Source of the DNA: an uncultured Prevotellaceae bacterium
GTDB lineage: Bacteria; Bacteroidota; Bacteroidia; Bacteroidales; Bacteroidaceae
Reading direction: 5' to 3'
NCBI GenBank assembly: GCA_900316585.1
Contig: ONDM01000011.1
Location: forward strand, 49,785-113,784
Length of the DNA: 64,000 bases
Below are positions 9,967-18,219 of this stretch, piece after piece. The notes below the pieces were generated by a model. That model saw only the letters and a program-made list of their open reading frames with translations, was not told the origin of the DNA and searched no databases. Every line of letters starts with the position of its first letter. Position 1 is the first letter of the stretch. The position numbers and the translations under genes were made by a program.

Positions 9967-9998
9967 AAAAATCCCTGGAATCCAATGGACTCCAGGGA
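9967..9998 (-). terminator. Terminator of the rpsF-rpsR-rplI operon
   Basis: On the minus strand TCCCTGGAGTCC and GGATTCCAGGGA form a stem (one G-T pair) around a short loop, followed by seven T residues. Confidence 0.85.
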
Positions 9999-10029
9999 AA
10001 CTTATGTTTAATAAACAGACTACAATTGT

Positions 10030-10482
10030 TTAAGCTTCTTCTTGCTCAGCAACAACCTCATATTTTAGAGTTGCTGTTACATCACGATGTAATTTTACAG
10101 GTGCCTCAAAAGATCCTAAAGCCTTAACATCCTTAGCTGCAATAATCTTACGGTCAATCTCAATACCCTGCTTAGCCAATTCATCTGCCAGCATTTGGTT
10201 AGTTACTGAGCCATAAACAGCACCAGTAGCACTAACTTTAACAGGGATAGTTAAAGAAACCGCATTAACCTTTGCTGCCAGCTCCTCTGCGTCAGCCTTA
10301 ATCTTAGCCAACTTATGAGCACGTTGCTTTAAATCTTCTGCCAAAACTTTTTTTGCAGCAGGAGAAGCTATTACAGCAAAACCCTGAGGAATTAAATAGT
10401 TACGGCCATAGCCATTTTTTACTTCTACGATATCATCCTTGAAACCAAGGCCGATAACATCCTTCTTCAAAATCACTTCCAT
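10030..10482 (-). CDS. rplI: 50S ribosomal protein L9
   Basis: Large-subunit protein, 150 residues. The N-terminal domain opens with the L9 signature MEVILKKDV and has GYGRNYLIPQGFA, which binds 23S rRNA near the L1 stalk. A long connecting helix (about 40-75) leads to the C-terminal domain. Third gene of a minus-strand operon after rpsF and rpsR, 17 bases behind rpsR, and followed by a good terminator. Length is normal for the family. Confidence 0.98.
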   Translation of the reverse strand: MEVILKKDVIGLGFKDDIVEVKNGYGRNYLIPQGFAVIASPAAKKVLAEDLKQRAHKLAKIKADAEELAAKVNAVSLTIPVKVSATGAVYGSVTNQMLADELAKQGIEIDRKIIAAKDVKALGSFEAPVKLHRDVTATLKYEVVAEQEEA

Positions 10483-10499
10483 ACTATTCCTCCTCTTAT

Positions 10500-10772
10500 T
10501 TATTTCATCATATCAGTTACGAATGGGAGAAGAGCTAAATGACGAGCTCTTTTCACTGCTTGAGCAACACGACGCTGATACTTCAATGAAGTACCTGTAA
10601 TACGGCGAGGTAAGATTTTACCCTGCTCATTCAAGAACTTCTTTAAGAATTCAGGATCCTTATAGTCAATATACTTGATGCCGCTCTTTTTGAAACGACA
10701 ATACTTTTTCTTTTTAACATCCAAAGTAGGTGGAGTCAAATATCTGATTTCTGATGACTGTGCAACTGCCAT
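10500..10772 (-). CDS. rpsR: 30S ribosomal protein S18
   Basis: Small-subunit protein of 90 residues that pairs with S6 on the platform. It has the family core [48 protein letters not shown]. The N-terminal extension contains a [10 protein letters not shown] stretch. It lies two bases after rpsF and ahead of rplI. Unlike the gamma-proteobacterial operon there is no priB or ssb gene between rpsF and rpsR. Confidence 0.98.
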   Translation of the reverse strand: MAVAQSSEIRYLTPPTLDVKKKKYCRFKKSGIKYIDYKDPEFLKKFLNEQGKILPRRITGTSLKYQRRVAQAVKRARHLALLPFVTDMMK

Positions 10773-10774
10773 AA

Positions 10775-11113
10775 TTAATCCTCCTTCTTTTTATTGTTTC
10801 TACGCTTTTCAGCATATTCTACAGCATACTTCTCCATCTTAACTGTAAGATAGCGAATTACGCGCTCATCACGGCGGAAGTTTACTTCCAATTTGTCAAT
10901 CACTGTAGGTTCTGCTTTGAACTCAATCAATTGATAGAAGCCTGTAGACTTCTTCTCAATTGGATAAGCCAACTTTTTCAAGCCCCAATTCTCTTCATTG
11001 AGAATCTCTGCACCATTATCGGTAAGAAGAGACTTGAATTTACCTACCGCTTCCTTCATCTGATCATCAGATAAAACGGGAGTCAAAATGAAAACGGTTT
11101 CGTATTGATTCAT
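10775..11113 (-). CDS. rpsF: 30S ribosomal protein S6
   Basis: Small-subunit protein of 112 residues and partner of S18. It shows the ferredoxin-like S6 fold signatures: the opening [37 protein letters not shown], and [15 protein letters not shown]. The short C-terminal tail is Lys/Glu/Asn-rich. First gene of the rpsF-rpsR-rplI operon, with a -7 element at 11158-11165. Confidence 0.98.
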   Translation of the reverse strand: MNQYETVFILTPVLSDDQMKEAVGKFKSLLTDNGAEILNEENWGLKKLAYPIEKKSTGFYQLIEFKAEPTVIDKLEVNFRRDERVIRYLTVKMEKYAVEYAEKRRNNKKKED

Positions 11114-11157
11114 ATTACTTTAAATAAATTATTAATATAAATTCGCAAAATGCGGTG

Positions 11158-11165
11158 CAAAGGTA
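11158..11165 (-). promoter_or_regulatory. -7 element of the rpsF operon
   Basis: Minus-strand TACCTTTG, 44 bases upstream of the rpsF ATG. No clear -33 TTTG. Confidence 0.6.
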
Positions 11166-11223
11166 GTACTTTTTTCTTAAATAAAAGAAAGTTTCTAAAG
11201 CTTTTTTCTTTTTTACATCTGTA

Positions 11224-11255
11224 TTTTGTTGTTTTCTATATTTTTACTACTTTTG
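11224..11255 (+). promoter_or_regulatory. Promoter of the MarR-family gene
   Basis: TACTTTTG at 11248-11255, with TTTG/TTG at 11225-11231 in the -33 region and a spacing of 16-19 bases. The ATG follows after 20 bases. Confidence 0.65.
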
Positions 11256-11275
11256 CATAGCAGTTATATATAACT

Positions 11276-11719
11276 ATGAACTCACAATTTTTTGACGTCA
11301 ACCTCATTATGGCTCTTCTTGGCGGGAAAGTATCAACTGCCATTAATCATAAGTTGGAAGAAAATTTCCAAAAGAATGACATTGCCCTTTCACCAGATTT
11401 TTGGCTAGTTATGCTCTATTTAAGGGAAAAAGATGGAGTTACTCAGAACTATTTATGTCTAATCACTTACAAAGACAAGGCTTGGATGAACCGCACTGTA
11501 GGCAAGATGGAAAAAAAGGGACTTATCACTCGCCATAAGGGAGAAGATGACCAACGAGAAAAGCGGGTTTTCTTATCTGAGCAAGGAAAAGAAATTGCGG
11601 AAAAAGCATATCAAGTAGCAAACAGAACTCTGATGGAATCTTTAAGAGGGTTGTCTATAAGAGAAATTAAAATATGCCAGGAAGTACTACGAAAGGTTTT
11701 TGAAAACGCAGCAGGCTAA
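11276..11719 (+). CDS. MarR-family transcriptional regulator
   Basis: 147-residue winged-helix regulator. The DNA-binding region spans about residues 35-100: a recognition-helix segment NYLCLITYKDKAWMNRTVGKMEKKGLI, then the wing RHKGEDDQREKRVFLSEQGKEIAE, the usual MarR 'DxR' wing motif in variant form. The flanking helices would form the dimer interface. The ligand and target are unknown. It lies between the divergent rpsF operon and a small membrane protein gene, which could be its target. No clear inverted repeat was seen at its own promoter. Confidence 0.88.
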   Translation: MNSQFFDVNLIMALLGGKVSTAINHKLEENFQKNDIALSPDFWLVMLYLREKDGVTQNYLCLITYKDKAWMNRTVGKMEKKGLITRHKGEDDQREKRVFLSEQGKEIAEKAYQVANRTLMESLRGLSIREIKICQEVLRKVFENAAG

Positions 11720-11837
11720 AAAAAGCGCTAGTTTCACATTTTTTTCGGGATTTTGTTTCGCTATTTCAAGAATTATACGTTATTTTGTAACTGATTTTGA
11801 AATTTAGTCGAATTAATAATTAAAAAACACACATATA

Positions 11838-12017
11838 ATGGAAGGTTTCTTGAAAAATTTGGGCATCATCTTGATTGTGCTTGGTGCTATCGGTCTGATC
11901 GTAAGCTTCTATGTAGGCGGTCTATCTAGTATTAATGGCTTTACAGCAGGTATGTTGCTGTTGATGGTTGTGGGTTTGGTTCTCCACATTATCATGAACA
12001 AGAAATATGTAGATTAA
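11838..12017 (+). CDS. Small two-helix membrane protein
   Basis: 59-residue protein starting at the ATG at 11838 and ending with TAA at 12015-12017. Two hydrophobic segments (about residues 8-27 and 35-53) are joined by a short Gly/Ser-rich loop (YVGGLSSINGF) and end in a basic tail (MNKKYVD), as expected for a small inner-membrane hairpin protein. The frame has sensible codons, begins 118 bases after the MarR gene and ends just before a strong terminator, which supports it as a real gene. Function and family not recognised. Confidence 0.75.
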   Translation: MEGFLKNLGIILIVLGAIGLIVSFYVGGLSSINGFTAGMLLLMVVGLVLHIIMNKKYVD

Positions 12018-12038
12018 CTTTGCATTACGTATAGACAA

Positions 12039-12078
12039 AAAGATAAGGCTCGGAAAATTCCGAGCCTTATCTTTTTTA
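12039..12078. terminator. Shared bidirectional terminator
   Basis: AAGATAAGGCTCGG and CCGAGCCTTATCTT form a 14-bp perfect stem with loop AAAATT, A run on the left and T run on the right. It serves the small membrane protein gene (+) and rprY (-), whose stop codon overlaps its edge. Confidence 0.9.
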
Positions 12079-12774
12079 ATCTTCTTGAGGAGTAATAAGT
12101 TTATAACCCTTTCCATGGATATTGATAATTTCAATATCAGGATCAGCCTTCAAATGCTTACGCAGTTTAGTAATATAAACATCCATGCTACGAGCATTAA
12201 AATAATTATCATCTATCCAGATAGTCTTCAGAGCAAAATCACGTTGAAGAATTTCATTTGCATGTGCACAAAGCAGCCCCAAGAGTTCAGACTCTTTAGT
12301 GGTCAGTTTAGTCTGTTCTTCCCCAATAGAAAGAATTTGCTTTTGAGTATCAAACACAAACTTGCCAATGTGATAGATACTACTTTCCTTGTTTTTCTTT
12401 CCACGTACACGGCGAAGAATAGCCTCTATACGAAGAACCAATTCCTCCATTGAGAAAGGCTTGGTGATATAATCATCTGCACCATGTTTGAATCCTTCTA
12501 AAATATCCTCCTTTAAAGTTTTAGCAGTCAAGAAAATGACAGGCACGTCTGTGTTCATGGCACGAATATCCTCAGCTAAAGTCAAGCCATCTTTTTTAGG
12601 CATATTAATATCCAAAATACACAGATCAAACTTTCCCTTCTGAAAAGCCCTGTAACCAGCTTCACCATCTGCACAAAGTTCTGCGTAATATCCTTTTGCT
12701 TGAAGGTATTCACGCAACAGCATGCCAAGATTCTCATCATCTTCGCACAATAAGAGTCTTAATCTTTCTTCCAT
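12076..12774 (-). CDS. rprY: OmpR-family response regulator RprY
   Basis: 232-residue response regulator. The receiver domain (about 1-120) has the acidic pocket Glu11-Asp12-Asp13, phosphoacceptor Asp55 in DLCILDINMP, Thr83 and Lys105 (TKPF). The winged-helix domain (about 135-230) has the motifs LTTKESELLGLL and RSMDVYITKLRKHL and ends in GKGYKLI. The sequence closely recalls RprY of Bacteroides fragilis, a regulator first found through altered resistance when expressed in E. coli and later linked to stress and metabolism in the Bacteroidetes. It starts four bases after the rprX stop, as in that system. Confidence 0.93.
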   Translation of the reverse strand: MEERLRLLLCEDDENLGMLLREYLQAKGYYAELCADGEAGYRAFQKGKFDLCILDINMPKKDGLTLAEDIRAMNTDVPVIFLTAKTLKEDILEGFKHGADDYITKPFSMEELVLRIEAILRRVRGKKNKESSIYHIGKFVFDTQKQILSIGEEQTKLTTKESELLGLLCAHANEILQRDFALKTIWIDDNYFNARSMDVYITKLRKHLKADPDIEIINIHGKGYKLITPQED

Positions 12775-12778
12775 AATC

Positions 12779-14341
12779 TTAGTCTTTTATGGTTGGTAAT
12801 GTTATAATAAATTTCGTTCCTTTGCCCAATTCGCTTTCTGCACGAATATCTCCTTTGTGGGCTGTAATTATCGTTTTAACATAAGCAAGGCCTAAGCCAA
12901 AGCCTTTGACATCATGTCTATTCCCATTCTGCACGCGATAGAATTTCTCAAATATACGCTTTACATCATCCTTTTTAATACCGATACCATTATCTTGTAT
13001 ACTAATATTAAGTTTATCTCCATCATTCCAGGTTTTAACTTCAAGTTCTAAATTGGCATCTTCACGACGATATTTTACGGCATTATCCATTAAGTTGAAG
13101 AACACATTCGTTAAATGCATCTTATCACCTACGATAATAGGATCTTCTGATTTCAAATCCAAACGAATTTGTCCTCCAAACTGCTGAACCTTCAAATTAA
13201 ATGTATCTACTACACTAGCGATCAAAGCATCAATGTCCAATTCTTCCTTTTTCAAATTGTTCAATCCCCCTCCTCTATCAAACAAAGACATCTGAAGAAC
13301 CTTTTCTACCTGCATACGCAAACGCTTAGTCTCATCATTGATAATCTTAGTGGTATGTCTTACCATGGTCGGTGACTTTGCGACACTTTCATCATTCAAC
13401 ATTTGAGCAGCCAACGAAATCGTAGATATTGGAGTCTTAAATTCATGGGTTAAATGGTGAATAAAATCATTCTTCATTTCAGACAATTTCTTTTGACGAA
13501 CCAAAGAGAAAATTGTAAAAATAAAGGTAACCAACAGCACACCGGTAAAAATCAATGCCGGAACCATGAACCGAACGGAACTAGTAATATACCGACTCAA
13601 ATTAGGAAAATGAACTTTAACAATACCAACTTTAGAGGAAGGATCATTTCTAAACAAGACTTGAGTATAAACCTGTTCTTCGCCCTTTGTCTCATAGTCT
13701 GGGCAGCGGTAGATTTCCTTCCCATCACTTGTTGTCACACGAAAGTGATAAGGTAGTTCAATACCACTATTAGCAAACTCAGACTTAATATCTTGATCCA
13801 ATTGTTTAAAGTTTATACGATCTTCCAATGGTTTATCACTTGCTGTATAAAGTATGTTGTATACCACATCGTCAAGCAAAGCTCTCTGATAAACATATCT
13901 ATTCTTGACAATCTCCCTAAGAGACTGAGAAACTTCTGAAATAGAAGAATTTTTACCTCGTTTTTTCAAGACCATACCCTGGTTATTGGGACGAGTCGTA
14001 ACTGTCTTCAATTCGAAAGTAGAATATACTGTACCATCCTTTGCTGTCACAGTCTGTTGATGAGTATGCTGAATAATATCAGAAGCATTATCTTTATGGA
14101 TCTGAATAGAATCTTCAGTAGTTTTACGTTCTGTTTCTGCCACGTCTTTTTCTAGATAACGTTTAGTTTCTGCCAACTCCTGATTACGAGCTGCCGTATT
14201 TAAACAACGTGTAACTATTTCTCCAAACTGGGCACGACGAGAAGATGTCATCTCTTCAATATACAGAACTTGCAAATAAAGCAAACTTGCAAAAGAGAGA
14301 GCCATTACTATTCCTAGAACTATGATCGTAGTCTTTTTCAT
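12779..14341 (-). CDS. rprX: Sensor histidine kinase RprX
   Basis: 520-residue membrane kinase and partner of RprY. One membrane helix lies at about residues 4-26 and another at 257-281, enclosing a 230-residue extracytoplasmic sensor. Next come the dimerisation helix with His299 in THEFKTPIST, then the ATPase domain with the N box NLMDNAVKY, G1 QDNGIGIKKDD and G2 GFGLGLAYVK. All catalytic motifs are intact. A perfect -7 element ends only five bases before the ATG, so the transcript is probably leaderless or nearly so. The stimulus is not evident from the sequence. Confidence 0.93.
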   Translation of the reverse strand: MKKTTIIVLGIVMALSFASLLYLQVLYIEEMTSSRRAQFGEIVTRCLNTAARNQELAETKRYLEKDVAETERKTTEDSIQIHKDNASDIIQHTHQQTVTAKDGTVYSTFELKTVTTRPNNQGMVLKKRGKNSSISEVSQSLREIVKNRYVYQRALLDDVVYNILYTASDKPLEDRINFKQLDQDIKSEFANSGIELPYHFRVTTSDGKEIYRCPDYETKGEEQVYTQVLFRNDPSSKVGIVKVHFPNLSRYITSSVRFMVPALIFTGVLLVTFIFTIFSLVRQKKLSEMKNDFIHHLTHEFKTPISTISLAAQMLNDESVAKSPTMVRHTTKIINDETKRLRMQVEKVLQMSLFDRGGGLNNLKKEELDIDALIASVVDTFNLKVQQFGGQIRLDLKSEDPIIVGDKMHLTNVFFNLMDNAVKYRREDANLELEVKTWNDGDKLNISIQDNGIGIKKDDVKRIFEKFYRVQNGNRHDVKGFGLGLAYVKTIITAHKGDIRAESELGKGTKFIITLPTIKD

Positions 14342-14346
14342 ATATG

Positions 14347-14354
14347 CAAAGGTA
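14347..14354 (-). promoter_or_regulatory. -7 element of rprX-rprY
   Basis: Minus-strand TACCTTTG immediately upstream of the rprX ATG, with five bases between. No clear -33 element. Confidence 0.6.
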
Positions 14355-14452
14355 CAAATGTTAAAATTTAACGTAAGTGTTAAAATGGAGGAATAACTAG
14401 AATTTTATCTTTATTAACATTTGAAGGGGTTTAAGATTGCAATATAATAAAC

Positions 14453-14495
14453 AAAAAGACAGAGAGGGGATGCTTGATTTAAGCATCCCCTCTCT
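14453..14495 (-). terminator. Terminator of fusA2
   Basis: A 15-bp perfect stem (arms begin AGAGAGGGGATGCTT) with loop of five bases, followed on the minus strand by GTC and five T residues. The arrangement is nearly symmetric. Confidence 0.85.
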
Positions 14496-14514
14496 ATATT
14501 GAAAATGGACATAA

Positions 14515-16674
14515 TTATTCGTCCTCTTTCTGTTGAGCCTCAAACTCTGCTACAAGTTTATTCTGAACATCACCAGGAACAAGTTCATAACTTGCAAACT
14601 TCATAACAAATGAAGCACGTCCACCAGTCAGAGAGCTCAAAGCTGTAGAGTAGTTACTCATTTCCTTCAAAGGAACCTTAGCTTGTAACTTCTCATAACC
14701 AGCCTCACTGCTCATACCAATAATCATGCCACGACGTCCTTGAAGATCACTCATCACATCGCCCATTCTATCACTTGGCACAAATACCTCAACGTCATAA
14801 ATAGGTTCCAGCAATTTAGGACCAGCATTTTTAAATGCTTCACTAAATGCATTACGCCCTGCAAGCATAAATGAAAGTTCATTAGAATCAACTGGATGCA
14901 TTTTACCATCATATACAATGACACGTACATCACGAGCATAGCTACCTGTTAATGGGCCACGTTCCATCTTTCCCATCACACCTTTTAAAATTGCAGGCAT
15001 AAAACGAGTATCTATAGCTCCACCAACAACACTGTTTATAAATACCAACTTACCACCCCACTCTAAGTCAACAGTTTCAGAACTCTTCACATTCATCTTA
15101 AATTCCTGACCGTTAAACCTATAAGTGTCTGGAGCTGGCATTCCATCATAATAAGGCTCTACAATCAAATGCACTTCACCGAACTGACCTGCACCACCAG
15201 ATTGTTTTTTATGGCGATAATCAGCTCGTGCAGCCTTTGTAATAGTCTCACGATACGGAATACGAGGCTCTGAAAAATCGATCTTAATCTTATCATTGTT
15301 TTCCAAACGCCATTTCAACGTACGCAAATGGAATTCTCCTTGACCATGAACTATCGTCTGACGTAATTCTTTACTCTGCTCTACTATCCATGTTGGATCC
15401 TCTTCCCTCATACGGTTCAGCACCTGCATCAACTTTTCTGTTTCAGATTCATTCACTGCTTTAATAGCACGAGAATACTTTGGATTTGGATATTTAATCC
15501 AATTAAACCTATTCTCTGAATTCTTATCATTCAAAGTGTTGCCAGTCTTTACATCTTTCAGTTTTACAGTACAGCCTATATCACCTGCAACCATCGCCTC
15601 AACCTTATCACGGTTAGCACCTGCACAGACATAAAGCTGAGCTAGACGCTCTTTTGAACCACGATCTGCATTTGTTAAATCATCACCCTCTTTTACGGTT
15701 CCACTCATAACTTTAAAATACTGTACTTCGCCAATATGCGGTTCAACTGCAGTTTTAAAGAAATAAAGAGATGTTGGACCATTAGGATCTGGTGGAACAG
15801 CTACACCTCGAGTATTATGGATAACAGGCATCTCGTCAACAAAAGGAACAACATTTCCCAGGAATTCCATCAAACGACGGACACCCATATCTTTTACTGC
15901 ACAAACACAGAAAATAGGGAACATGCTGCGAGAAGCCAGACCCTTACGGATACCCTCACGCATTTCATCCTCTGTCAAAGCTTCAGACTCAAAGAATTTT
16001 TCCATTAAGACTTCATCATTCTCTGCAGCAGCCTCAACCAATGCCCTGTGAAGTTCCATAGCTTTATCCATCTGATCTTCTGGGATATCAGAAATTGTTG
16101 GAACACCGCCTTCAGGGCCCCATGTATATTTCTTCATCAGAAGAACATCAATCAAAGAGTTGAAATTAGGACCAGTTTCCAACGGATATTGAATCTGAAT
16201 ACACTTACTTCCATAAGACTCTTTCAAACGCTCAACGACCATGTCGTAATCGCACTTTTCATTATCTAACTGGTTTACTAAGAAGATAACTGGCTTCCCT
16301 AATTTCTCTGTATAACGGAAATGGTTCTGAGTTCCGACCTCTGGACCATACTGACCATTCAACAGTATAACTGCGGTATCTGTAACACCAAGAGCTGTCA
16401 TTACACCACCTACGAAATCATCACTACCCGGGCAGTCAATGATATTCAGTTTCTTGCCATTATATTCGCAATGAAAAACAGTAGAGAAAACAGAGTAACC
16501 GTACTCCTGCTCTACTGGGAAATAATCACTTACCGTATTCTTCATGGTGATACGGCCACGGCGTTTTATAACGCCACTCTCATAGAGCAAAGCTTCTGTG
16601 AGGGTGGTCTTTCCAGCGCCATCATTACCCAAAAGGGCAATGTTTTTAATTTCGTTAGTTTGATATACTTTCAT
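14515..16674 (-). CDS. fusA2: EF-G paralogue (EF-G2), GTPase motifs degraded
   Basis: 719-residue translation factor with the full EF-G domain order. The P-loop GNDGAGKT (16-23) is intact, but G3 reads DCPGSDDF, with Ser84 in place of the catalytic His of DxPGH. Switch I has EQEYGYSV where EF-G has ERGITI, so the Mg-binding Thr is missing. G4 is NQLD (134-137). Domain IV and V segments (KQSGGAGQFGEVHLIVEP, ELSFMLAGRNAFSEA, DLQGRRGMIIGM) are well kept. This matches EF-G2 of B. thetaiotaomicron, reported as a gut-colonisation factor without GTPase activity under the carbon-starvation regulator Cur. The frame is open to 16713, but the ATG at 16674 begins the conserved N-terminus. It ends in a long perfect-stem terminator. 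Confidence 0.93.
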   Translation of the reverse strand: MKVYQTNEIKNIALLGNDGAGKTTLTEALLYESGVIKRRGRITMKNTVSDYFPVEQEYGYSVFSTVFHCEYNGKKLNIIDCPGSDDFVGGVMTALGVTDTAVILLNGQYGPEVGTQNHFRYTEKLGKPVIFLVNQLDNEKCDYDMVVERLKESYGSKCIQIQYPLETGPNFNSLIDVLLMKKYTWGPEGGVPTISDIPEDQMDKAMELHRALVEAAAENDEVLMEKFFESEALTEDEMREGIRKGLASRSMFPIFCVCAVKDMGVRRLMEFLGNVVPFVDEMPVIHNTRGVAVPPDPNGPTSLYFFKTAVEPHIGEVQYFKVMSGTVKEGDDLTNADRGSKERLAQLYVCAGANRDKVEAMVAGDIGCTVKLKDVKTGNTLNDKNSENRFNWIKYPNPKYSRAIKAVNESETEKLMQVLNRMREEDPTWIVEQSKELRQTIVHGQGEFHLRTLKWRLENNDKIKIDFSEPRIPYRETITKAARADYRHKKQSGGAGQFGEVHLIVEPYYDGMPAPDTYRFNGQEFKMNVKSSETVDLEWGGKLVFINSVVGGAIDTRFMPAILKGVMGKMERGPLTGSYARDVRVIVYDGKMHPVDSNELSFMLAGRNAFSEAFKNAGPKLLEPIYDVEVFVPSDRMGDVMSDLQGRRGMIIGMSSEAGYEKLQAKVPLKEMSNYSTALSSLTGGRASFVMKFASYELVPGDVQNKLVAEFEAQQKEDE

Positions 16675-16764
16675 ATCGTTAGATTTTATAGGTTTTTCAA
16701 AATCGAGCCGCAATATAGCAATTATTTTCTATTTTGCCAAGCTTTACCTATCTTTTTCACTTTT

Positions 16765-16776
16765 ATTGTGCACAAT
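16765..16776. promoter_or_regulatory. Palindrome upstream of fusA2
   Basis: ATTGTGCACAAT is a perfect 12-bp palindrome about 95 bases upstream of the fusA2 ATG, in the short gap behind the MATE gene. It resembles the core of CRP-family half-sites. A degenerate -7 element (TATATTG on minus, near 16710-16717) would place it near -65. A role as operator is inference. Confidence 0.35.
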
Positions 16777-16797
16777 TAGTCACCATATGATGCTAAT

Positions 16798-18147
16798 TCA
16801 ATACAAGCGGGAGACACTCTTTCTAAAGCGACGGAAATATAGAATTCCCGCAGTTGTCAATCCAAATGGAAAAGCGAACCATATACCCACAAGCCCAAGT
16901 TTCAAAACAATGCCTAATAAATATCCAATAGGGAGAGAAATAACAAAATATGCAATGAATGCGTAGACAATCATAGGTTTAACATCACCTATTCCACGAA
17001 GTGAATTTGCATAATTACATTGAAGACCATCCCCAAATTGATAGGCAATAAATGGGATCATAGCTTGCGCTACCCATATAGAAACTTCCTGGTTGCCTGT
17101 GAACCAACCTCCTATTACGTTTCTCAACATGAGTATTGGGAGAGAAGTTAAGACAGCCAAAATAAGTATGAGGTGAAAACCTGCTGTTGCAGTTTTTTCA
17201 AGATTTAAAATATCACTTTGTCCTTTGAAATGGCTTACACGAACTGCAACAGCTGAAGACATTCCATAATACAGCATATAACAAACTTGGGAAACTGTTA
17301 GCATTATTTGTTGCGCAGCCAATGCAATAGGTCCAATCCAACCAACCATGATACTACTCAAACTGAACGAAGCAGTTTCCATCCCCATCTGGAGGAATAT
17401 AGGCCACCCCAAACGATTTAACTCCCAAAAATCCCTTTTATTAGTCTTACACTTTTTAAAACCAAGCCAAAAAGATCTATAGCGTTTGCAACAAACGAAC
17501 ATAAAAAAGCCAACAAATACCATGTAAGTTCTAGAAAAAACTGTAGCAATGCCAGCACCTGCTAAACCTAATTCGGGAAATCCGAATTTACCATATATCA
17601 ACATATAGTTTCCCAATACATTCAGGACATTCCCACTTAAGAGAATCCACATAGGGGAACGAGTGTCCGTGATTCCATCTGCAAACTGCTTAAATGTATT
17701 AAACCATAAAACCATTGGAATAGATGTCAAAAGTATCAAGAAATAAGATTTCATGAGAGGAAGCAGTTCATCAGGTTGGCCAATATAATTCAAGCAATAA
17801 TAGAAAATAATCATACCCAACGTCAACAGTGCTGCTACTAAAGTATTTGCTACCAAACTATTCTTGACAATTCCCCCTACTCCTATTGTATCACCTTTTC
17901 CACATAAAGCTCCTACCATTGGGGTTAAACCATACGTAAAACCCATAGCTGAAATAATAATAAGAGTGAAAATTGAATTCACAAAACTAGAGGCAGCTAA
18001 TTCCATTGTTCCATAATGTCCTATCATAAGAGTATCAACTATACCCATAATGATATTACCCAACTGCCCTATAATTACAGGAATACCCAACAATAGAAGA
18101 TTCTTATAGTGTGACTGATATGTTGAAAACCTGTATCTCATGAACAT
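16798..18147 (-). CDS. MATE-family efflux transporter
   Basis: 449-residue inner-membrane antiporter with about twelve hydrophobic segments in two similar halves. It opens with LLLLGIPVIIGQLGNIIMGIVDTLMIGHYG, and VDTLMIG is the typical MATE N-terminal segment. The second half contains GWPIFLQMGMETASFSLSSIMVGWIG. Family members export drugs or metabolites against Na+ or H+. The substrate cannot be read from the sequence. It is divergent from hemW, with a promoter -7 element at 18164-18171. A second in-frame ATG at 18141 is an alternative start. Confidence 0.93.
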   Translation of the reverse strand: MFMRYRFSTYQSHYKNLLLLGIPVIIGQLGNIIMGIVDTLMIGHYGTMELAASSFVNSIFTLIIISAMGFTYGLTPMVGALCGKGDTIGVGGIVKNSLVANTLVAALLTLGMIIFYYCLNYIGQPDELLPLMKSYFLILLTSIPMVLWFNTFKQFADGITDTRSPMWILLSGNVLNVLGNYMLIYGKFGFPELGLAGAGIATVFSRTYMVFVGFFMFVCCKRYRSFWLGFKKCKTNKRDFWELNRLGWPIFLQMGMETASFSLSSIMVGWIGPIALAAQQIMLTVSQVCYMLYYGMSSAVAVRVSHFKGQSDILNLEKTATAGFHLILILAVLTSLPILMLRNVIGGWFTGNQEVSIWVAQAMIPFIAYQFGDGLQCNYANSLRGIGDVKPMIVYAFIAYFVISLPIGYLLGIVLKLGLVGIWFAFPFGLTTAGILYFRRFRKSVSRLY

Positions 18148-18163
18148 AAATTAAAAAACGTAA

Positions 18164-18171
18164 CAAAGATA
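18164..18171 (-). promoter_or_regulatory. -7 element of the MATE gene
   Basis: Minus-strand TATCTTTG, 16 bases upstream of the MATE ATG, back to back with the hemW promoter. Confidence 0.6.
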
Positions 18172-18203
18172 ACCTAAACCATCCAAAATAACAAATAAAT
18201 CTT

Positions 18204-18211
18204 TACCTTTG
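18204..18211 (+). promoter_or_regulatory. -7 element of hemW
   Basis: TACCTTTG ends eight bases before the hemW ATG, predicting a leader of only a few bases. Confidence 0.6.
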
Positions 18212-18219
18212 CAACTAGT

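Noticed and set aside
14515..16674. Main elongation factor G
   Set aside because: The catalytic His and switch-I Thr are absent, and the gene is not near rpsL/rpsG. It must be the paralogue.
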